Positions 1 through 7,383 of a stretch of 9,614 nucleotides of DNA are shown piece after piece. Origin of the DNA: an uncultured Sphingomonadales bacterium (GTDB lineage Bacteria; Pseudomonadota; Alphaproteobacteria; Sphingomonadales; Sphingomonadaceae); assembly GCA_903893935.1 (NCBI GenBank), contig CAITOD010000710.1, forward strand, positions 1-9,614, read 5' to 3'. The notes below the pieces were generated by a model. It saw only the letters and a program-made list of their open reading frames with translations, ran no database searches and was not told the origin of the DNA. Positions within the stretch are counted from its first letter, which is position 1; the number at the start of each line of letters is the position of its first letter. The position numbers and the translations under genes are program-made.

Positions 1-144
1 CTGAAACCGGGTGCAATCCCGCGAAATTGCGGAATGGCTCAAAAGAGCGGCGCCGATAATCGAATGCGGGCTTGATGTCAACAATATCGACAGGATGGCC
101 CGCAGATCACTGGCGGTCATCGCGCGACATGCTATGGCACGCGC

Positions 145-747
145 ATGCCCGATCTGCCACCCCCCCGACCAAGCGTTTTGCGGCTCGCTTCGCCTTTGCG
201 CACTGTGTCTGCGCTGGCCGGGCCTGTGCTGGCCGTGCCTCTGCTGGCCATGCTGGCGCTGACCGGCTGCGTCGGCGCGGAAGCGCACTATCCTTCGGTC
301 GCACAGCGCCCCGTCGAGCGCGAATTCGACCAGACAATCCCGCAGGCGCCCGCGCCACCGGCCGCCGCCCTGCCCGATGCCGGCCTGGTGCAGCAGGCCA
401 CGGCCTTGCGCGCCGAGGCCGTGCAAGCCGACGCGCGGTTTGCGGAACGCGCCGACGAGGCGCGTCGCCTGGTGGCGGCCGCCCACGGCAGCGCACCGGG
501 CAGCGAATCCTGGTCGAAGGCATCGGTCGCGCTCGCCTCGCTCGATTCGGCGCGCAGCGACACCGCGCTCGCGTTGGGCAGTCTCGATGCCTTGCGGATC
601 AGGGCCGGGGTTGCCGCCGCCGACAGCAACAGTGCCGCTGCGCAAGCAGGCTATGCGGCAGTAAGCGAAGCCGACAGCGCGGTCGCCACGGTGCTCGGCA
701 ACGAAGACGCGCAGATCGATATGATGCGCAAGGCGGTCGACCGCTAG
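145..747 (+). CDS. Ala-rich lipoprotein of unknown function
   Basis: A 200-residue protein I do not recognise. The N-terminus has a basic stretch (R8, R13, R19), a hydrophobic run at about residues 20-41 and a lipobox LTGC with the acceptor cysteine at C42, so I infer export and lipid anchoring. V43 rather than Asp follows the cysteine, which under the E. coli rule favours the outer membrane. After a Pro/Ala-rich linker (about 50-75) the rest is Ala/Glu/Asp/Arg-rich and probably helical, perhaps a coiled coil, with no enzyme motif. The start is the only ATG in frame after the stop at 73-75. The Shine-Dalgarno is poor and the n-region (about 19 residues) is long, so the start is the weakest part of the call. 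It stands alone, 177 bases before the receptor gene on the same strand. The Cys plus hydrophobic stretch makes a real gene likely; the function is unknown. Confidence 0.72.
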   Translation: MPDLPPPRPSVLRLASPLRTVSALAGPVLAVPLLAMLALTGCVGAEAHYPSVAQRPVEREFDQTIPQAPAPPAAALPDAGLVQQATALRAEAVQADARFAERADEARRLVAAAHGSAPGSESWSKASVALASLDSARSDTALALGSLDALRIRAGVAAADSNSAAAQAGYAAVSEADSAVATVLGNEDAQIDMMRKAVDR

Positions 748-829
748 CCGGGCGTCGGGTGGCGTGGCCGAATAGCAACACATTGCCCTCAAGGGTGCCT
801 GCAGAGCACCGGCAAAATTAACTGCGCGG

Positions 830-848
830 TTGACATCGCACTTGTGCG
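830..848 (+). promoter_or_regulatory. Possible -35 box with adjacent inverted repeat (receptor promoter/operator)
   Basis: TTGACA, identical to the sigma70 -35 consensus, lies at 830-835. It is followed at once by a perfect inverted repeat CGCAC-TT-GTGCG at 837-848, where a repressor could sit within a -35/-10 spacer. No good -10 box lies 16-18 bases downstream (the sequence there is GAGAGAT-like), so this is a weak inference. It lies 77 bases upstream of the receptor start codon. Confidence 0.25.
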
Positions 849-907
849 GGACGAGAGATGCGCGCGTCCTGCGGGTCGTAAGATCACTAAAAATCTAGCA
901 AAAATTC

Positions 908-914
908 GGAGAGG
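908..914 (+). promoter_or_regulatory. Ribosome binding site of the TonB-dependent receptor
   Basis: GGAGAGG lies 10 bases before the ATG at 925. It decides the start: the same frame is open back to a GTG at 844, but that codon has no Shine-Dalgarno, and starting there would put 27 charged residues in front of the signal peptide. Confidence 0.7.
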
Positions 915-924
915 TTCTGCGTTC

Positions 925-3456
925 ATGCGCGAAATTCGCACGTCTGTCGCCGCTATCGCTGTTGTCCTGTCGCTGGTCGCGACATCGGCTGCGGCCCAGT
1001 CCACCGCGCCCGCTCCGGCGGCACCTGCCGGTGCCCCCGTCGCCGAACACAATGTCGACGAAATCATCGTCACCGCGCAAAAACGCAGCAACAGCCTGCA
1101 GAACGTGCCGATCGTGGTGACTTCGGTCAGCCACCAGTTGCTCCAGGACACCGGCGTCAAGGACATCAAGGATCTGGCCGTGCTGACGCCGGGCCTGCTG
1201 GTCACTTCGACCACCAACGAAGGTTCGACCACAGCGCGGATCCGCGGCGTGGGCACCGTCGGCGACAACGCGGGTCTCGAATCCTCGGTCGGTATCGTGA
1301 TTGATGGCGTCTATCGCCCGCGCAACGGCGTCGGTTTCGGCGACCTCGGCAATGTCGATCGCATCGAAGTGCTGAAAGGTCCGCAGGGTACGCTGTTTGG
1401 CAAATCGGCGACCGCCGGCGTCATCAACATCCTGACCGCGGCACCCTCGTTCAAATACGGCCTCGATGCCGATGTGACCGTGGGCAATTACAACGCCTTT
1501 GGCGGCGCTGTTCAGATCACCGGGCCGATTGTCGGCGACACCGTGGCGGCCAGCCTCTATGTTGCCGACCGCCAGCGCGACGGCTATTTCAGCGTGAACG
1601 ACGGCGCCGGGCCGAACACCGCGACCCAGGATACCAATCGCAACTTCTTCACGATCCGAGGCCAATTGCTGATCGTGCCGAGCAGCGATCTCAAAGTGCG
1701 GATCATTGCCGATCACACGCATCGCGCCGAAGCGTGCTGCATCGCGGTGATCACGCGTCCGAGTGCGGGCAACTTCGCCAACAGCCTGGTCGCAGCGCTC
1801 GGCGGCAACGACGGCAACGCGGCTGATCCTTATGCACGCACGGCCTATGCCAACCGGCCCGACGGGCAGCGCGTCGAGGAAAGCGGCATTTCGATGCAGG
1901 TCGACTGGAAAGTCGGCCCCGGTGCGCTGACTTCGATCACCGCCTACCGCGACTGGAAGAACACCGCCGGGTTCGACGCCGATTTTTCGACCGCCGACAT
2001 CGATTATCTGCCCTTCGACAACAGCAACTCGACCCAGTTCCGCACGTTCAGCCAGGAATTGCGCTATGCCGGCACCGCCGGTCCGCTCGATTACCTGGTG
2101 GGCGGTTTCCTGTCGAAAGAGACGCTGCAACAGAACACCAGCGTGCTCGTCGGCAGCCAGTTCACGCCCTATCTCAGCCTGCTGTTTTCGTCGCTGGTCA
2201 ATGGCGCGCCCAGCCCCAACTTCCTTCAGACCGGCCTGACGTTCCCTTATGTCGGCGGGGTCTCGTATGCGGCGGGTTCGGGTTCGGTCGATCAGTATCA
2301 TCAGCGCGATTCGACGTATGCGCTGTTTACCGACAACACCTTCCACTTCACCGACAAGCTCAGCTTCAACGCGGGTCTGCGCTATACGTTTGACGACAAG
2401 ACGCTGTTCCAGAACAGCAACAACATCGGCAACGGCGCCGGATGCGCCGCTGCCAATGCGGCGTTCGGCATTCTGAGCGGTGTCAACCCGGCGGCGGCAA
2501 ACGCGCTGGCGGCGGTCAACGGCACGATGTGCCTGCCGTTCCTCAGCCCCGGCTACAACAACTACACCAACAACCAGGCCGAATCCGAAAATGTTCTGTC
2601 GGGCACGGCCAAGCTGGTCTACCGCGCCAGCCGCGAATTGCTGCTCTATGCCTCGTATGCGCGCGGCTACAAGGCGGGCGGGTTCAATCTCGACCGGGTT
2701 GAATGCACTGTCGGCACCACCGGCTGCGCACCGGGCAGTGCGGCGGTCGTCACGCCGATCAACAACACGCAATTTGGCGATGAAACCAACAATTCGTTCG
2801 AAGTGGGCGAAAAGGCCACGCTGTTCAACCGCAAGCTGCTGCTCAACGGCACGCTGTTTTACCAGCGCTACAAAGGCTTCCAGCTCAACACCTTCAACGG
2901 GCTGGTGTTCGTCGTCACCTCGGTGCCTTCGGTCATCAGCAAAGGTGTCGATGCCGACTTTGTGTGGATTGCCAGCAACGATTTCCGGGTTCAGGGCGGC
3001 GTTACCTACTCCGACACGCGCTACAACCTGAACGCCGCGCAGCTTGCCACGCTGCAAGGCCAGACCGGGTTCCTCGGTTCGGCGCATTCAAGGCTGTCGC
3101 TTGCGCCGTTCTGGTCGCTGTCGCTGTCGGGCACGTACACGCAGCCGATCGCCGACAACTACAATTTGCGCTTCAACCTCGGCGGAAAATATTCGTCCGG
3201 CTACAACACCGGGTCCGATCTCGATCCCGGCAAGTACCAGAACGGCTATCTGCTCGCCAACGGGCGCATCGCGTTCAGCCCGCGCGATGAACATTGGGCG
3301 CTCGAATTCTGGGCCGAAAACCTGCTGAACACCAATTACAAGCAGATTGCGTTCAACTCGGGCTTCCAGAACGTACCGACCAACGCAACCGGCGTGCTCG
3401 ATGCGTTCCTCGGCGCGCCGCGCACGTTCGGCGGCACTCTGCGCCTCAAGTTCTGA
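925..3456 (+). CDS. TonB-dependent outer-membrane receptor
   Basis: An 843-residue active-transport beta-barrel of the outer membrane, powered by TonB-ExbBD. Residues 1-24 form a Sec signal peptide ending in an AAA-type cleavage site. A TonB box-like DEIIVTAQK follows at 45-53. The plug domain spans about 59-175 and has the family hallmarks IDGVYRPR (126-133) and RIEVLKGPQGTLFGKSATAG (146-165, then VINI). The rest is barrel, ending in the terminal Phe of FGGTLRLKF that outer-membrane insertion needs. The length is normal for siderophore- or glycan-type receptors of sphingomonads. The six cysteines fall in three pairs: C271/C272, C507/C536 and C594/C601. No FecI/FecR regulator, catabolic gene or transporter lies next to it, so the substrate cannot be named. 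The family call is firm and the ligand unknown. Confidence 0.95.
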   Translation: MREIRTSVAAIAVVLSLVATSAAAQSTAPAPAAPAGAPVAEHNVDEIIVTAQKRSNSLQNVPIVVTSVSHQLLQDTGVKDIKDLAVLTPGLLVTSTTNEGSTTARIRGVGTVGDNAGLESSVGIVIDGVYRPRNGVGFGDLGNVDRIEVLKGPQGTLFGKSATAGVINILTAAPSFKYGLDADVTVGNYNAFGGAVQITGPIVGDTVAASLYVADRQRDGYFSVNDGAGPNTATQDTNRNFFTIRGQLLIVPSSDLKVRIIADHTHRAEACCIAVITRPSAGNFANSLVAALGGNDGNAADPYARTAYANRPDGQRVEESGISMQVDWKVGPGALTSITAYRDWKNTAGFDADFSTADIDYLPFDNSNSTQFRTFSQELRYAGTAGPLDYLVGGFLSKETLQQNTSVLVGSQFTPYLSLLFSSLVNGAPSPNFLQTGLTFPYVGGVSYAAGSGSVDQYHQRDSTYALFTDNTFHFTDKLSFNAGLRYTFDDKTLFQNSNNIGNGAGCAAANAAFGILSGVNPAAANALAAVNGTMCLPFLSPGYNNYTNNQAESENVLSGTAKLVYRASRELLLYASYARGYKAGGFNLDRVECTVGTTGCAPGSAAVVTPINNTQFGDETNNSFEVGEKATLFNRKLLLNGTLFYQRYKGFQLNTFNGLVFVVTSVPSVISKGVDADFVWIASNDFRVQGGVTYSDTRYNLNAAQLATLQGQTGFLGSAHSRLSLAPFWSLSLSGTYTQPIADNYNLRFNLGGKYSSGYNTGSDLDPGKYQNGYLLANGRIAFSPRDEHWALEFWAENLLNTNYKQIAFNSGFQNVPTNATGVLDAFLGAPRTFGGTLRLKF

Positions 3457-3463
3457 TTGGCTC

Positions 3464-3493
3464 CTCCCCCCTCCTCTTCAGGGGAGGGGGGAG
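3464..3493. terminator. GC-rich hairpin between convergent genes (probable bidirectional terminator)
   Basis: A perfect 11-bp stem (CTCCCCCCTCC at 3464-3474, GGAGGGGGGAG at 3483-3493) can extend by a T-G and a C-G pair to leave the tetraloop TTCA. It starts 7 bases after the receptor stop codon and ends 9 bases before the moaE stop on the other strand, the usual place for a shared terminator. There is no clear T-run on either side, so efficiency is uncertain. The GGGGAGG-type stem resembles the repeat hairpins at 9471-9489 and 9592-9610, so it may be a repeat relic used as a terminator. Confidence 0.6.
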
Positions 3494-3502
3494 TTGCGAG
3501 TA

Positions 3503-3976
3503 TTACCCCCAGCGCGCGCGATCCTGGTGATCCTGCGCGCGCGGTTCGATCCAGCGCCAGCCGGCGGCGGTGCGCTCGCGCTTCCACAGCCAGACTTCGC
3601 CTTTGAGGTGATCCATCACGAAATCGGTCGCGGCAAAGGCATCGCGGCGGTGGCCCGACGCCGCAGCGACCAGCACGATCGGGTCGCCCGGCCCCATTTC
3701 GCCGATGCGGTGGACAATCAGCAGGCCATCGAGTTGCCAGCGCCGCGCAGCGGTTTGCGCCAGCGCGCGAAAGCCGGGCAAAGTCATTGGCGCATAATGC
3801 CGGATTTCGAGCGCTGCGACCCCGTGGTCGGCGCGCACTTTGCCCAGAAAACTGACCACCCCACCCGATTCGGGCACGCCGGCGTTAAACCGGCCAAGTT
3901 CGAGCGCCGGATCAAAAGGCGCATCCATCAGCCGCGCATCGAGAAGCCGCGCGTCAGGCAGGCGGGCATCGGGCAT
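3503..3976 (-). CDS. moaE: Molybdopterin synthase catalytic subunit MoaE
   Basis: The large subunit of molybdopterin synthase. With thiocarboxylated MoaD it inserts two sulfurs into cyclic pyranopterin monophosphate to make molybdopterin in the cytoplasm. Residues matching the E. coli active site are visible: FLGKVR with R48, SGHRRDAF with H109-R110, and MDHLKGEVWLWKRE with K125 and K132. The ATG lies 2 bases after the moaD stop (TGA-TC-ATG), with a GGCGG stretch 6 bases upstream, so I take this start and 157 residues. The first 16 residues come from a 15-base tandem repeat (DARLP/DARLL/DARLM) that families of about 140-150 residues lack. Met17, starting MDAPFDP, is therefore a possible alternative start at 3928. 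It is the last gene of the run and converges on the receptor gene. Confidence 0.95.
   Translation of the reverse strand: MPDARLPDARLLDARLMDAPFDPALELGRFNAGVPESGGVVSFLGKVRADHGVAALEIRHYAPMTLPGFRALAQTAARRWQLDGLLIVHRIGEMGPGDPIVLVAAASGHRRDAFAATDFVMDHLKGEVWLWKRERTAAGWRWIEPRAQDHQDRARWG
3926..3971 (-). repeat. 15-base tandem repeat at the 5' end of moaE
   Basis: Read on the minus strand, three consecutive degenerate 15-base units (gatgcccgcctgcct, gacgcgcggcttctc, gatgcgcggctgatg) encode DARLP, DARLL and DARLM, and DAP follows. The period matches five codons exactly, so copy-number change would keep the frame. The third unit carries the in-frame ATG that is the alternative moaE start. Confidence 0.7.
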
Positions 3977-3978
3977 GA

Positions 3979-4218
3979 TCAGCCGCCGCTGACCGGCGGC
4001 AGGAACGCCAGTTCATCGCCCGCTTCGAGCACGATCCCGCCGCTTTCGGCAAGCAAGTGGCCATTGTGCGCCAGCCGTACATTGGGTTCGAGCAGCGCCA
4101 CCGCCAGCTCGCGCGGCAACTGCGCAAACACCGCTTCGAGGGGCCCGGCGGCAACCGCCATTTCGGGCACGCCCGCCAGATCTTCGAGCCGGCCCAGGAA
4201 CACCAGCCGCGCGCTCAT
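3979..4218 (-). CDS. moaD: Molybdopterin synthase sulfur carrier subunit MoaD
   Basis: A 79-residue ubiquitin-like sulfur carrier. Its C-terminal Gly-Gly is adenylated and thiocarboxylated by MoeB-type enzymes and delivers sulfur to MoaE. The sequence opens with a beta strand [16 protein letters not shown] and ends in the family signature [12 protein letters not shown] (68-79), with the diglycine exposed. The length matches E. coli MoaD (81). The ATG overlaps the moaA stop by 4 bases (ATGA), so translation is probably coupled to moaA. A longer open frame upstream in the same phase is only a shadow of moaA. moeB is not in the window. Confidence 0.93.
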   Translation of the reverse strand: MSARLVFLGRLEDLAGVPEMAVAAGPLEAVFAQLPRELAVALLEPNVRLAHNGHLLAESGGIVLEAGDELAFLPPVSGG

Positions 4219-5240
4219 CCGCCGGTAACCGACATGTGCCGCGCCAGCCGCGGCGCGCCGCCCGGCCCGGCGATGGCAAAATCGTGGCGTTCCTGCTTCT
4301 CGCCCATCGCGCGCGCAAAAGCCGCATCGAGCGCCGCTTCGCGGTTGTCGCTGCGCAAGGCCGCGCGCAGATCGACCTGGCCTTCGCCGCCCAGGCACAT
4401 GAATAGTTGCCCGGTCGCGGTCAGCCGCACGCGGTTGCAGCCGGCGCAGAAATTGCCGGTCAGCGGGGTGATGAAGCCCAGCCGGCCACCGGTTTCCACG
4501 ACATCGACATAGCGCGCCGGGCCGCCGCTGCGCGCGTCGCTGGGCACCAGCGTCCAGCGTGCCTCGAGTTCGCGGCGCACGCCATCGAGCGGCAGGTAGT
4601 GATCGAAGCGATCGGCGCCGACATCGCCCAGCGGCATCACTTCAATCAGCGTGATCGCGTGGGTTTCGGCATGCGCCCAGGCCACCAGATCGGCGATTTC
4701 GTCTTCGTTGATCGCCTTGAGCGCGACCGTGTTGAGTTTGACTTTGATCCCGGCGTCGCGGGCCGCAGCGATCCCGGCGAGCACCTGGTCAAGCTGGTCG
4801 CGCCGGGTCAGCTTTGCGAACCTGGCGCGGTCGCGCGTGTCGAGCGAGACATTGATCCGGCGCACCCCGGCGGCGGCCAGGTCTTCGGCAAATTCGGCCA
4901 GCCGCGTGCCATTGGTGGTCAAAGTCAGCTCGTCGAGATCGGTCCCGACATGGCGGCCGAGCGCGCGCACCAGATCGATCATGTCGCGCCGCACCAGCGG
5001 TTCGCCCCCGGTCAGGCGGATCTTGCGCACGCCGCGCGCCATGAACGCGCGCGCCGCCAGATAGAGCTCTTCCAGCGTGAGCACTTCGGCGCGCGGAAGG
5101 AATTCCATGCGTTCGGGCATGCAATAAGTACAGCGCAAGTCGCAACGATCGGTCACCGACAGCCGCAGATACGTGATCGACCGGGCAAAGCGGTCGATCA
5201 GCGGGGCCGCACCGGGCGCAAGCGGTGTGTAAAGCATCAT
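4215..5240 (-). CDS. moaA: GTP 3',8-cyclase MoaA (radical SAM)
   Basis: Catalyses the first step of molybdenum cofactor synthesis: the radical SAM conversion of GTP to 3',8-cyclo-7,8-dihydro-GTP, which MoaC then turns into cyclic pyranopterin monophosphate. The radical SAM cluster ligands are C33, C37 and C40 (CDLRCTYC), followed by LTGGEPLVR (77-85). The second, C-terminal 4Fe-4S site is C265, C268 and C282, with the same 3 and 14 residue spacing as in E. coli. The conserved C-terminal Gly-Gly tail is present (MSVTGG, 336-341). At 341 residues the length is normal. Two adjacent ATGs exist (5240, 5237). The first overlaps the TGA of the upstream dehydrogenase as ATGA and is preferred; there is no Shine-Dalgarno, consistent with coupling. 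All motifs are intact; moaC must be elsewhere. Confidence 0.97.
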   Translation of the reverse strand: MMLYTPLAPGAAPLIDRFARSITYLRLSVTDRCDLRCTYCMPERMEFLPRAEVLTLEELYLAARAFMARGVRKIRLTGGEPLVRRDMIDLVRALGRHVGTDLDELTLTTNGTRLAEFAEDLAAAGVRRINVSLDTRDRARFAKLTRRDQLDQVLAGIAAARDAGIKVKLNTVALKAINEDEIADLVAWAHAETHAITLIEVMPLGDVGADRFDHYLPLDGVRRELEARWTLVPSDARSGGPARYVDVVETGGRLGFITPLTGNFCAGCNRVRLTATGQLFMCLGGEGQVDLRAALRSDNREAALDAAFARAMGEKQERHDFAIAGPGGAPRLARHMSVTGG

Positions 5241-6025
5241 CGCGCCAGATATACGAAGTCACGGGCGAAAGATTCAAGGTGCGCACCGCCATCGACAAAC
5301 AAAGTCTCGCCGGTGGTGGCGCGTGCCTGCGCCAGATGCAGCACCGCATCGGCAATGTCTTCGGGAACCGGCAACCGGTCGAGCGGCATCAGGGCGCCCA
5401 GCCGGTCCCACTGCGCGGCGTCGTAATCATCGGTCGGCAGCGTCAGTCCGGGTGCCACCGCGTTGACGCGCAATGTCGGCGCAAGACTGCGCGCCATTGT
5501 CCGCACCGAGGCATGGAGCGCCTGCTTCGACAGCGTGTAGCTGATCTGGTCGGGCACCGGATTGCGCACCCGCTGGTCGATGATATGCACCACGGCGCCC
5601 TCGCTGCCCGACGTCGCAAGCGCCCTCGCCAGATCGCGTGTGAGCAGCAGCGGGGTATGGCAATTGACCCGAAAGTGCAGGTCGAGCGCCGCCGCATCGA
5701 ACGTCTGCGCGCAATCGTCGCGGAACACCGACGCGCAATTGACCAGCAGCGCCGGAACGCCGCCGCTTGCCGCAATCGCTGCCGGGATCAGCGCTTCCAC
5801 ATCTTCCTGGCAGGCGAGATCGGCTGTCAGCGGCACCACCGCAGCGCCCAGTGCGCCAAGCTCTGCCACGAATTGCGTATCGAAGCTTTCGGCATGGTGC
5901 GCATGCAGCGCCAGATCATAACCGGCGCCGGCGAGCCTTCGCGCAATCGCCGCGCCGATCCGTCGCCAGCCCCCGGTTATCAGCGCGAGCGGGCGCGCCT
6001 CTGCCAATGCGCCCGGCGCGGTCAT
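5237..6025 (-). CDS. Pteridine reductase/FolM-like short-chain dehydrogenase
   Basis: A 262-residue SDR with the NAD(P)-binding motif TGGWRRIG (17-24), where the arginines suggest NADPH; VNCAS (95-99); the active-site Y163 and K167 (SYTLSK); and VNAVAPG (188-194). The usual catalytic Ser, 13 residues before the Tyr, is D150 (IIDQRV). The same Asp-Tyr-Lys arrangement occurs in Leishmania pteridine reductase PTR1 (D181/Y194/K198) and E. coli FolM. I therefore infer reduction of a dihydropterin (dihydromonapterin or dihydrofolate), not a generic alcohol. Context agrees: its start overlaps the stop of the aldolase-family gene by 4 bases and its stop overlaps the moaA start by 4 bases. The exact substrate is not shown by sequence, so I give no gene symbol; folM is the nearest named relative. 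Confidence 0.85.
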   Translation of the reverse strand: MTAPGALAEARPLALITGGWRRIGAAIARRLAGAGYDLALHAHHAESFDTQFVAELGALGAAVVPLTADLACQEDVEALIPAAIAASGGVPALLVNCASVFRDDCAQTFDAAALDLHFRVNCHTPLLLTRDLARALATSGSEGAVVHIIDQRVRNPVPDQISYTLSKQALHASVRTMARSLAPTLRVNAVAPGLTLPTDDYDAAQWDRLGALMPLDRLPVPEDIADAVLHLAQARATTGETLFVDGGAHLESFARDFVYLAR

Positions 6026-6468
6026 CCCCGCCGATACCGGGTCAGCGTCATGCCGATTTCTTCGTCGGCTTCGCTGATCGCCAGCTTGACGATCTTGACC
6101 GTTACGCGTTCGACCCGCGCATCCTGCAGAAACAGCGTTTCGGCAATATGGTCGCCGACCGATTCGATCAGCGTGAAATGCACGCCCGGCGGCAGCCCGC
6201 GCGTCGCGGCGAATTTCAGGTCCATATAGTTCTTGCTCGCCGACAGCGGCGTATCGGGCGTGAACTGGCGCTCGGGCGCGAGCGCCACGCTGATCGAGAT
6301 GCGCAAGGGCTGCGCGCGCCCGGTCTCTTCGGAATAAATCCCGGTGAGCACGTGGGTTTCGATATTGGCGACTTCAAGGATCAGACTGTCATGCACGGCG
6401 CGGGCCTCTGGCACCGCCGCAGTGTCTTGTCCAGCAGTGGTCCCGCGCAAAACCGCGATTTCGGCCAT
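6022..6468 (-). CDS. folB: Dihydroneopterin aldolase-family enzyme (FolB/FolX type)
   Basis: A 148-residue tunnel-fold pterin enzyme. FolB cleaves 7,8-dihydroneopterin to 6-hydroxymethyl-dihydropterin and glycolaldehyde in folate synthesis; its relative FolX epimerises dihydroneopterin triphosphate for monapterin. Aligned by eye to E. coli FolB, the pterin-binding and catalytic positions are kept: E48 (TGIYSEETGRAQP), Y81 (KNYMDL), E102 (TLIESV) and K128 (VKIVKL). The tail after the Lys (KLAISEADEEIGMTLTRYRR) lacks the PGAV seen in E. coli FolB and looks somewhat like FolX, so the subfamily is open. About 25 extra N-terminal residues precede the core. The ATG follows a good Shine-Dalgarno. 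The stop overlaps the next gene as ATGA. Confidence 0.87.
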   Translation of the reverse strand: MAEIAVLRGTTAGQDTAAVPEARAVHDSLILEVANIETHVLTGIYSEETGRAQPLRISISVALAPERQFTPDTPLSASKNYMDLKFAATRGLPPGVHFTLIESVGDHIAETLFLQDARVERVTVKIVKLAISEADEEIGMTLTRYRRG

Positions 6469-6473
6469 TATTA

Positions 6474-6480
6474 CTCCCTC
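6474..6480 (-). promoter_or_regulatory. Ribosome binding site of the aldolase-family gene
   Basis: GAGGGAG on the minus strand ends 5 bases before the ATG at 6468 and sits directly after the methyltransferase TAA. It is the best Shine-Dalgarno inside the run. It supports the long N-terminal form and suggests translation re-initiates independently at the head of the pterin block. Confidence 0.7.
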
Positions 6481-7383
6481 TTATCGTTCGACCCGGTTAA
6501 GCTGCGACCATCTCGCGAAGATCGCGGTGGGCAACACGCGGCCCCCCTCGCCCTGTTCGGCAATCGCCAGATCGCCATGTTCGATCGTGCCAGGCAAGTC
6601 GTGCAAGGCTTCGTTGAGCAGCCCGGCCAGCGCCAGCGACGACATCCGCACCGCATAGACCGTCAGGAACAGGAAGCGGCTGTCTTTGTCCAGCAATTGC
6701 GCACAATCGGCGATCAGGCCGGGCAAGCCGTCTTCGAGCCGCCACACTTCGCCTTCGGGCCCACGCCCGAATTTGGGCGGATCGAGAATGATCCCGTCAT
6801 AGCGCCGCGCGCGGCGCACTTCGCGCGCGGTGAATTTGACCGCATCGTCGACGATCCAGCGCACCGGCCGGTCTTCCATCGCCGACAAGGCGGCATTGGC
6901 GCGCGCCTGCGCGACCGATTTTTTCGAGGCATCGACATGCGTGACCGGGCCATGATGCGCCAGCGACAGCGTACCGACCCCGGTATAGCCGAACAGGTTG
7001 AGCGTCGCTGCCGCATCGCAACCCGCCAGCCGCTCGCCCATCCAGTCCCACACCGGCGCCATGTCGGGGAAAAAGCCCAGGTGCCGAAACGGCGTGCACG
7101 CGGCGGTAAAGCGCACCGCCCCGCGCGCCAGCGGCCAGCCTTCGCGCGGCACCGGGCGGTTGAAATGCCAGCGCCCGCCGCCGTCTTCATCCGAGCCGGG
7201 GATGAATTCGCCGTCCGCGCTCCACTCCGCCAGCCGCGGGCGCCACAGCGCCTGTGGTTCGGGCCGGATGAAGCGATAGGTGCCGTAAGCCTCGAGCTTG
7301 CGCCCGTGGCCCGAATCGATCAGCGTGAAGTGGTCCCAGCCGGTGCCGATCATCAGGCCCGGGGCAAGCGCCAGTTCGGCCAT
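6481..7383 (-). CDS. Class I SAM-dependent methyltransferase (RlmI-like, Methyltrans_SAM family)
   Basis: A 300-residue methyltransferase. The SAM-binding motif I is LNLFGYTGVGTLSLA (128-142), the acidic residue closing the next strand is D151 (THVDAS), and motif IV is DPPKFGRG (201-208). This is the DPPKF pattern of the COG1092/RlmI-RlmK group, whose known members methylate 23S rRNA. E. coli RlmI is about 396 residues with an N-terminal PUA domain. This protein is shorter and has only about 110 divergent residues before the catalytic domain, so the rRNA target is an inference from the family. The ATG at 7383 shares its first base with the thrC stop (TGATG). A TTG one codon earlier is possible but less likely. 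There is no strong Shine-Dalgarno, so translation is probably coupled to thrC. Confidence 0.85.
   Translation of the reverse strand: MAELALAPGLMIGTGWDHFTLIDSGHGRKLEAYGTYRFIRPEPQALWRPRLAEWSADGEFIPGSDEDGGGRWHFNRPVPREGWPLARGAVRFTAACTPFRHLGFFPDMAPVWDWMGERLAGCDAAATLNLFGYTGVGTLSLAHHGPVTHVDASKKSVAQARANAALSAMEDRPVRWIVDDAVKFTAREVRRARRYDGIILDPPKFGRGPEGEVWRLEDGLPGLIADCAQLLDKDSRFLFLTVYAVRMSSLALAGLLNEALHDLPGTIEHGDLAIAEQGEGGRVLPTAIFARWSQLNRVER

Noticed and set aside
76..92. TGTC-N9-GACA, a possible operator.
   Set aside because: The 4-base arms are too short and not extended by further symmetry.
1..120. A minus-strand frame from ATG 120 open to the window edge, possibly a divergent gene.
   Set aside because: Only 40 codons are visible, with no recognisable motif. 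A TTGACA at 81-76 on that strand lacks a convincing -10 and would lie inside the frame. Bases 1-144 otherwise show nothing I can assign.
11..262. A short plus-strand frame starting at the left edge that overlaps the lipoprotein gene.
   Set aside because: Its second half is the Cys/Trp/Leu-rich out-of-frame reading of the lipoprotein signal region. No domain is visible.
794..810. A small hairpin GGTGC-N7-GCACC after the lipoprotein gene, a possible terminator.
   Set aside because: It has only 5 bp and no T-run; too weak to call.
844..924. A GTG start that would lengthen the receptor by 27 residues.
   Set aside because: It has no Shine-Dalgarno and would put a charged extension before a clear signal peptide. 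ATG 925 has GGAGAGG upstream.
895..3087. A 730-codon open frame on the minus strand, antisense to the receptor gene.
   Set aside because: The receptor on the plus strand has signal peptide, plug motifs and terminal Phe. The antisense frame encodes low-complexity Arg/Ala/Gly/Val-rich sequence with no motif, as expected from GC-rich codon bias.
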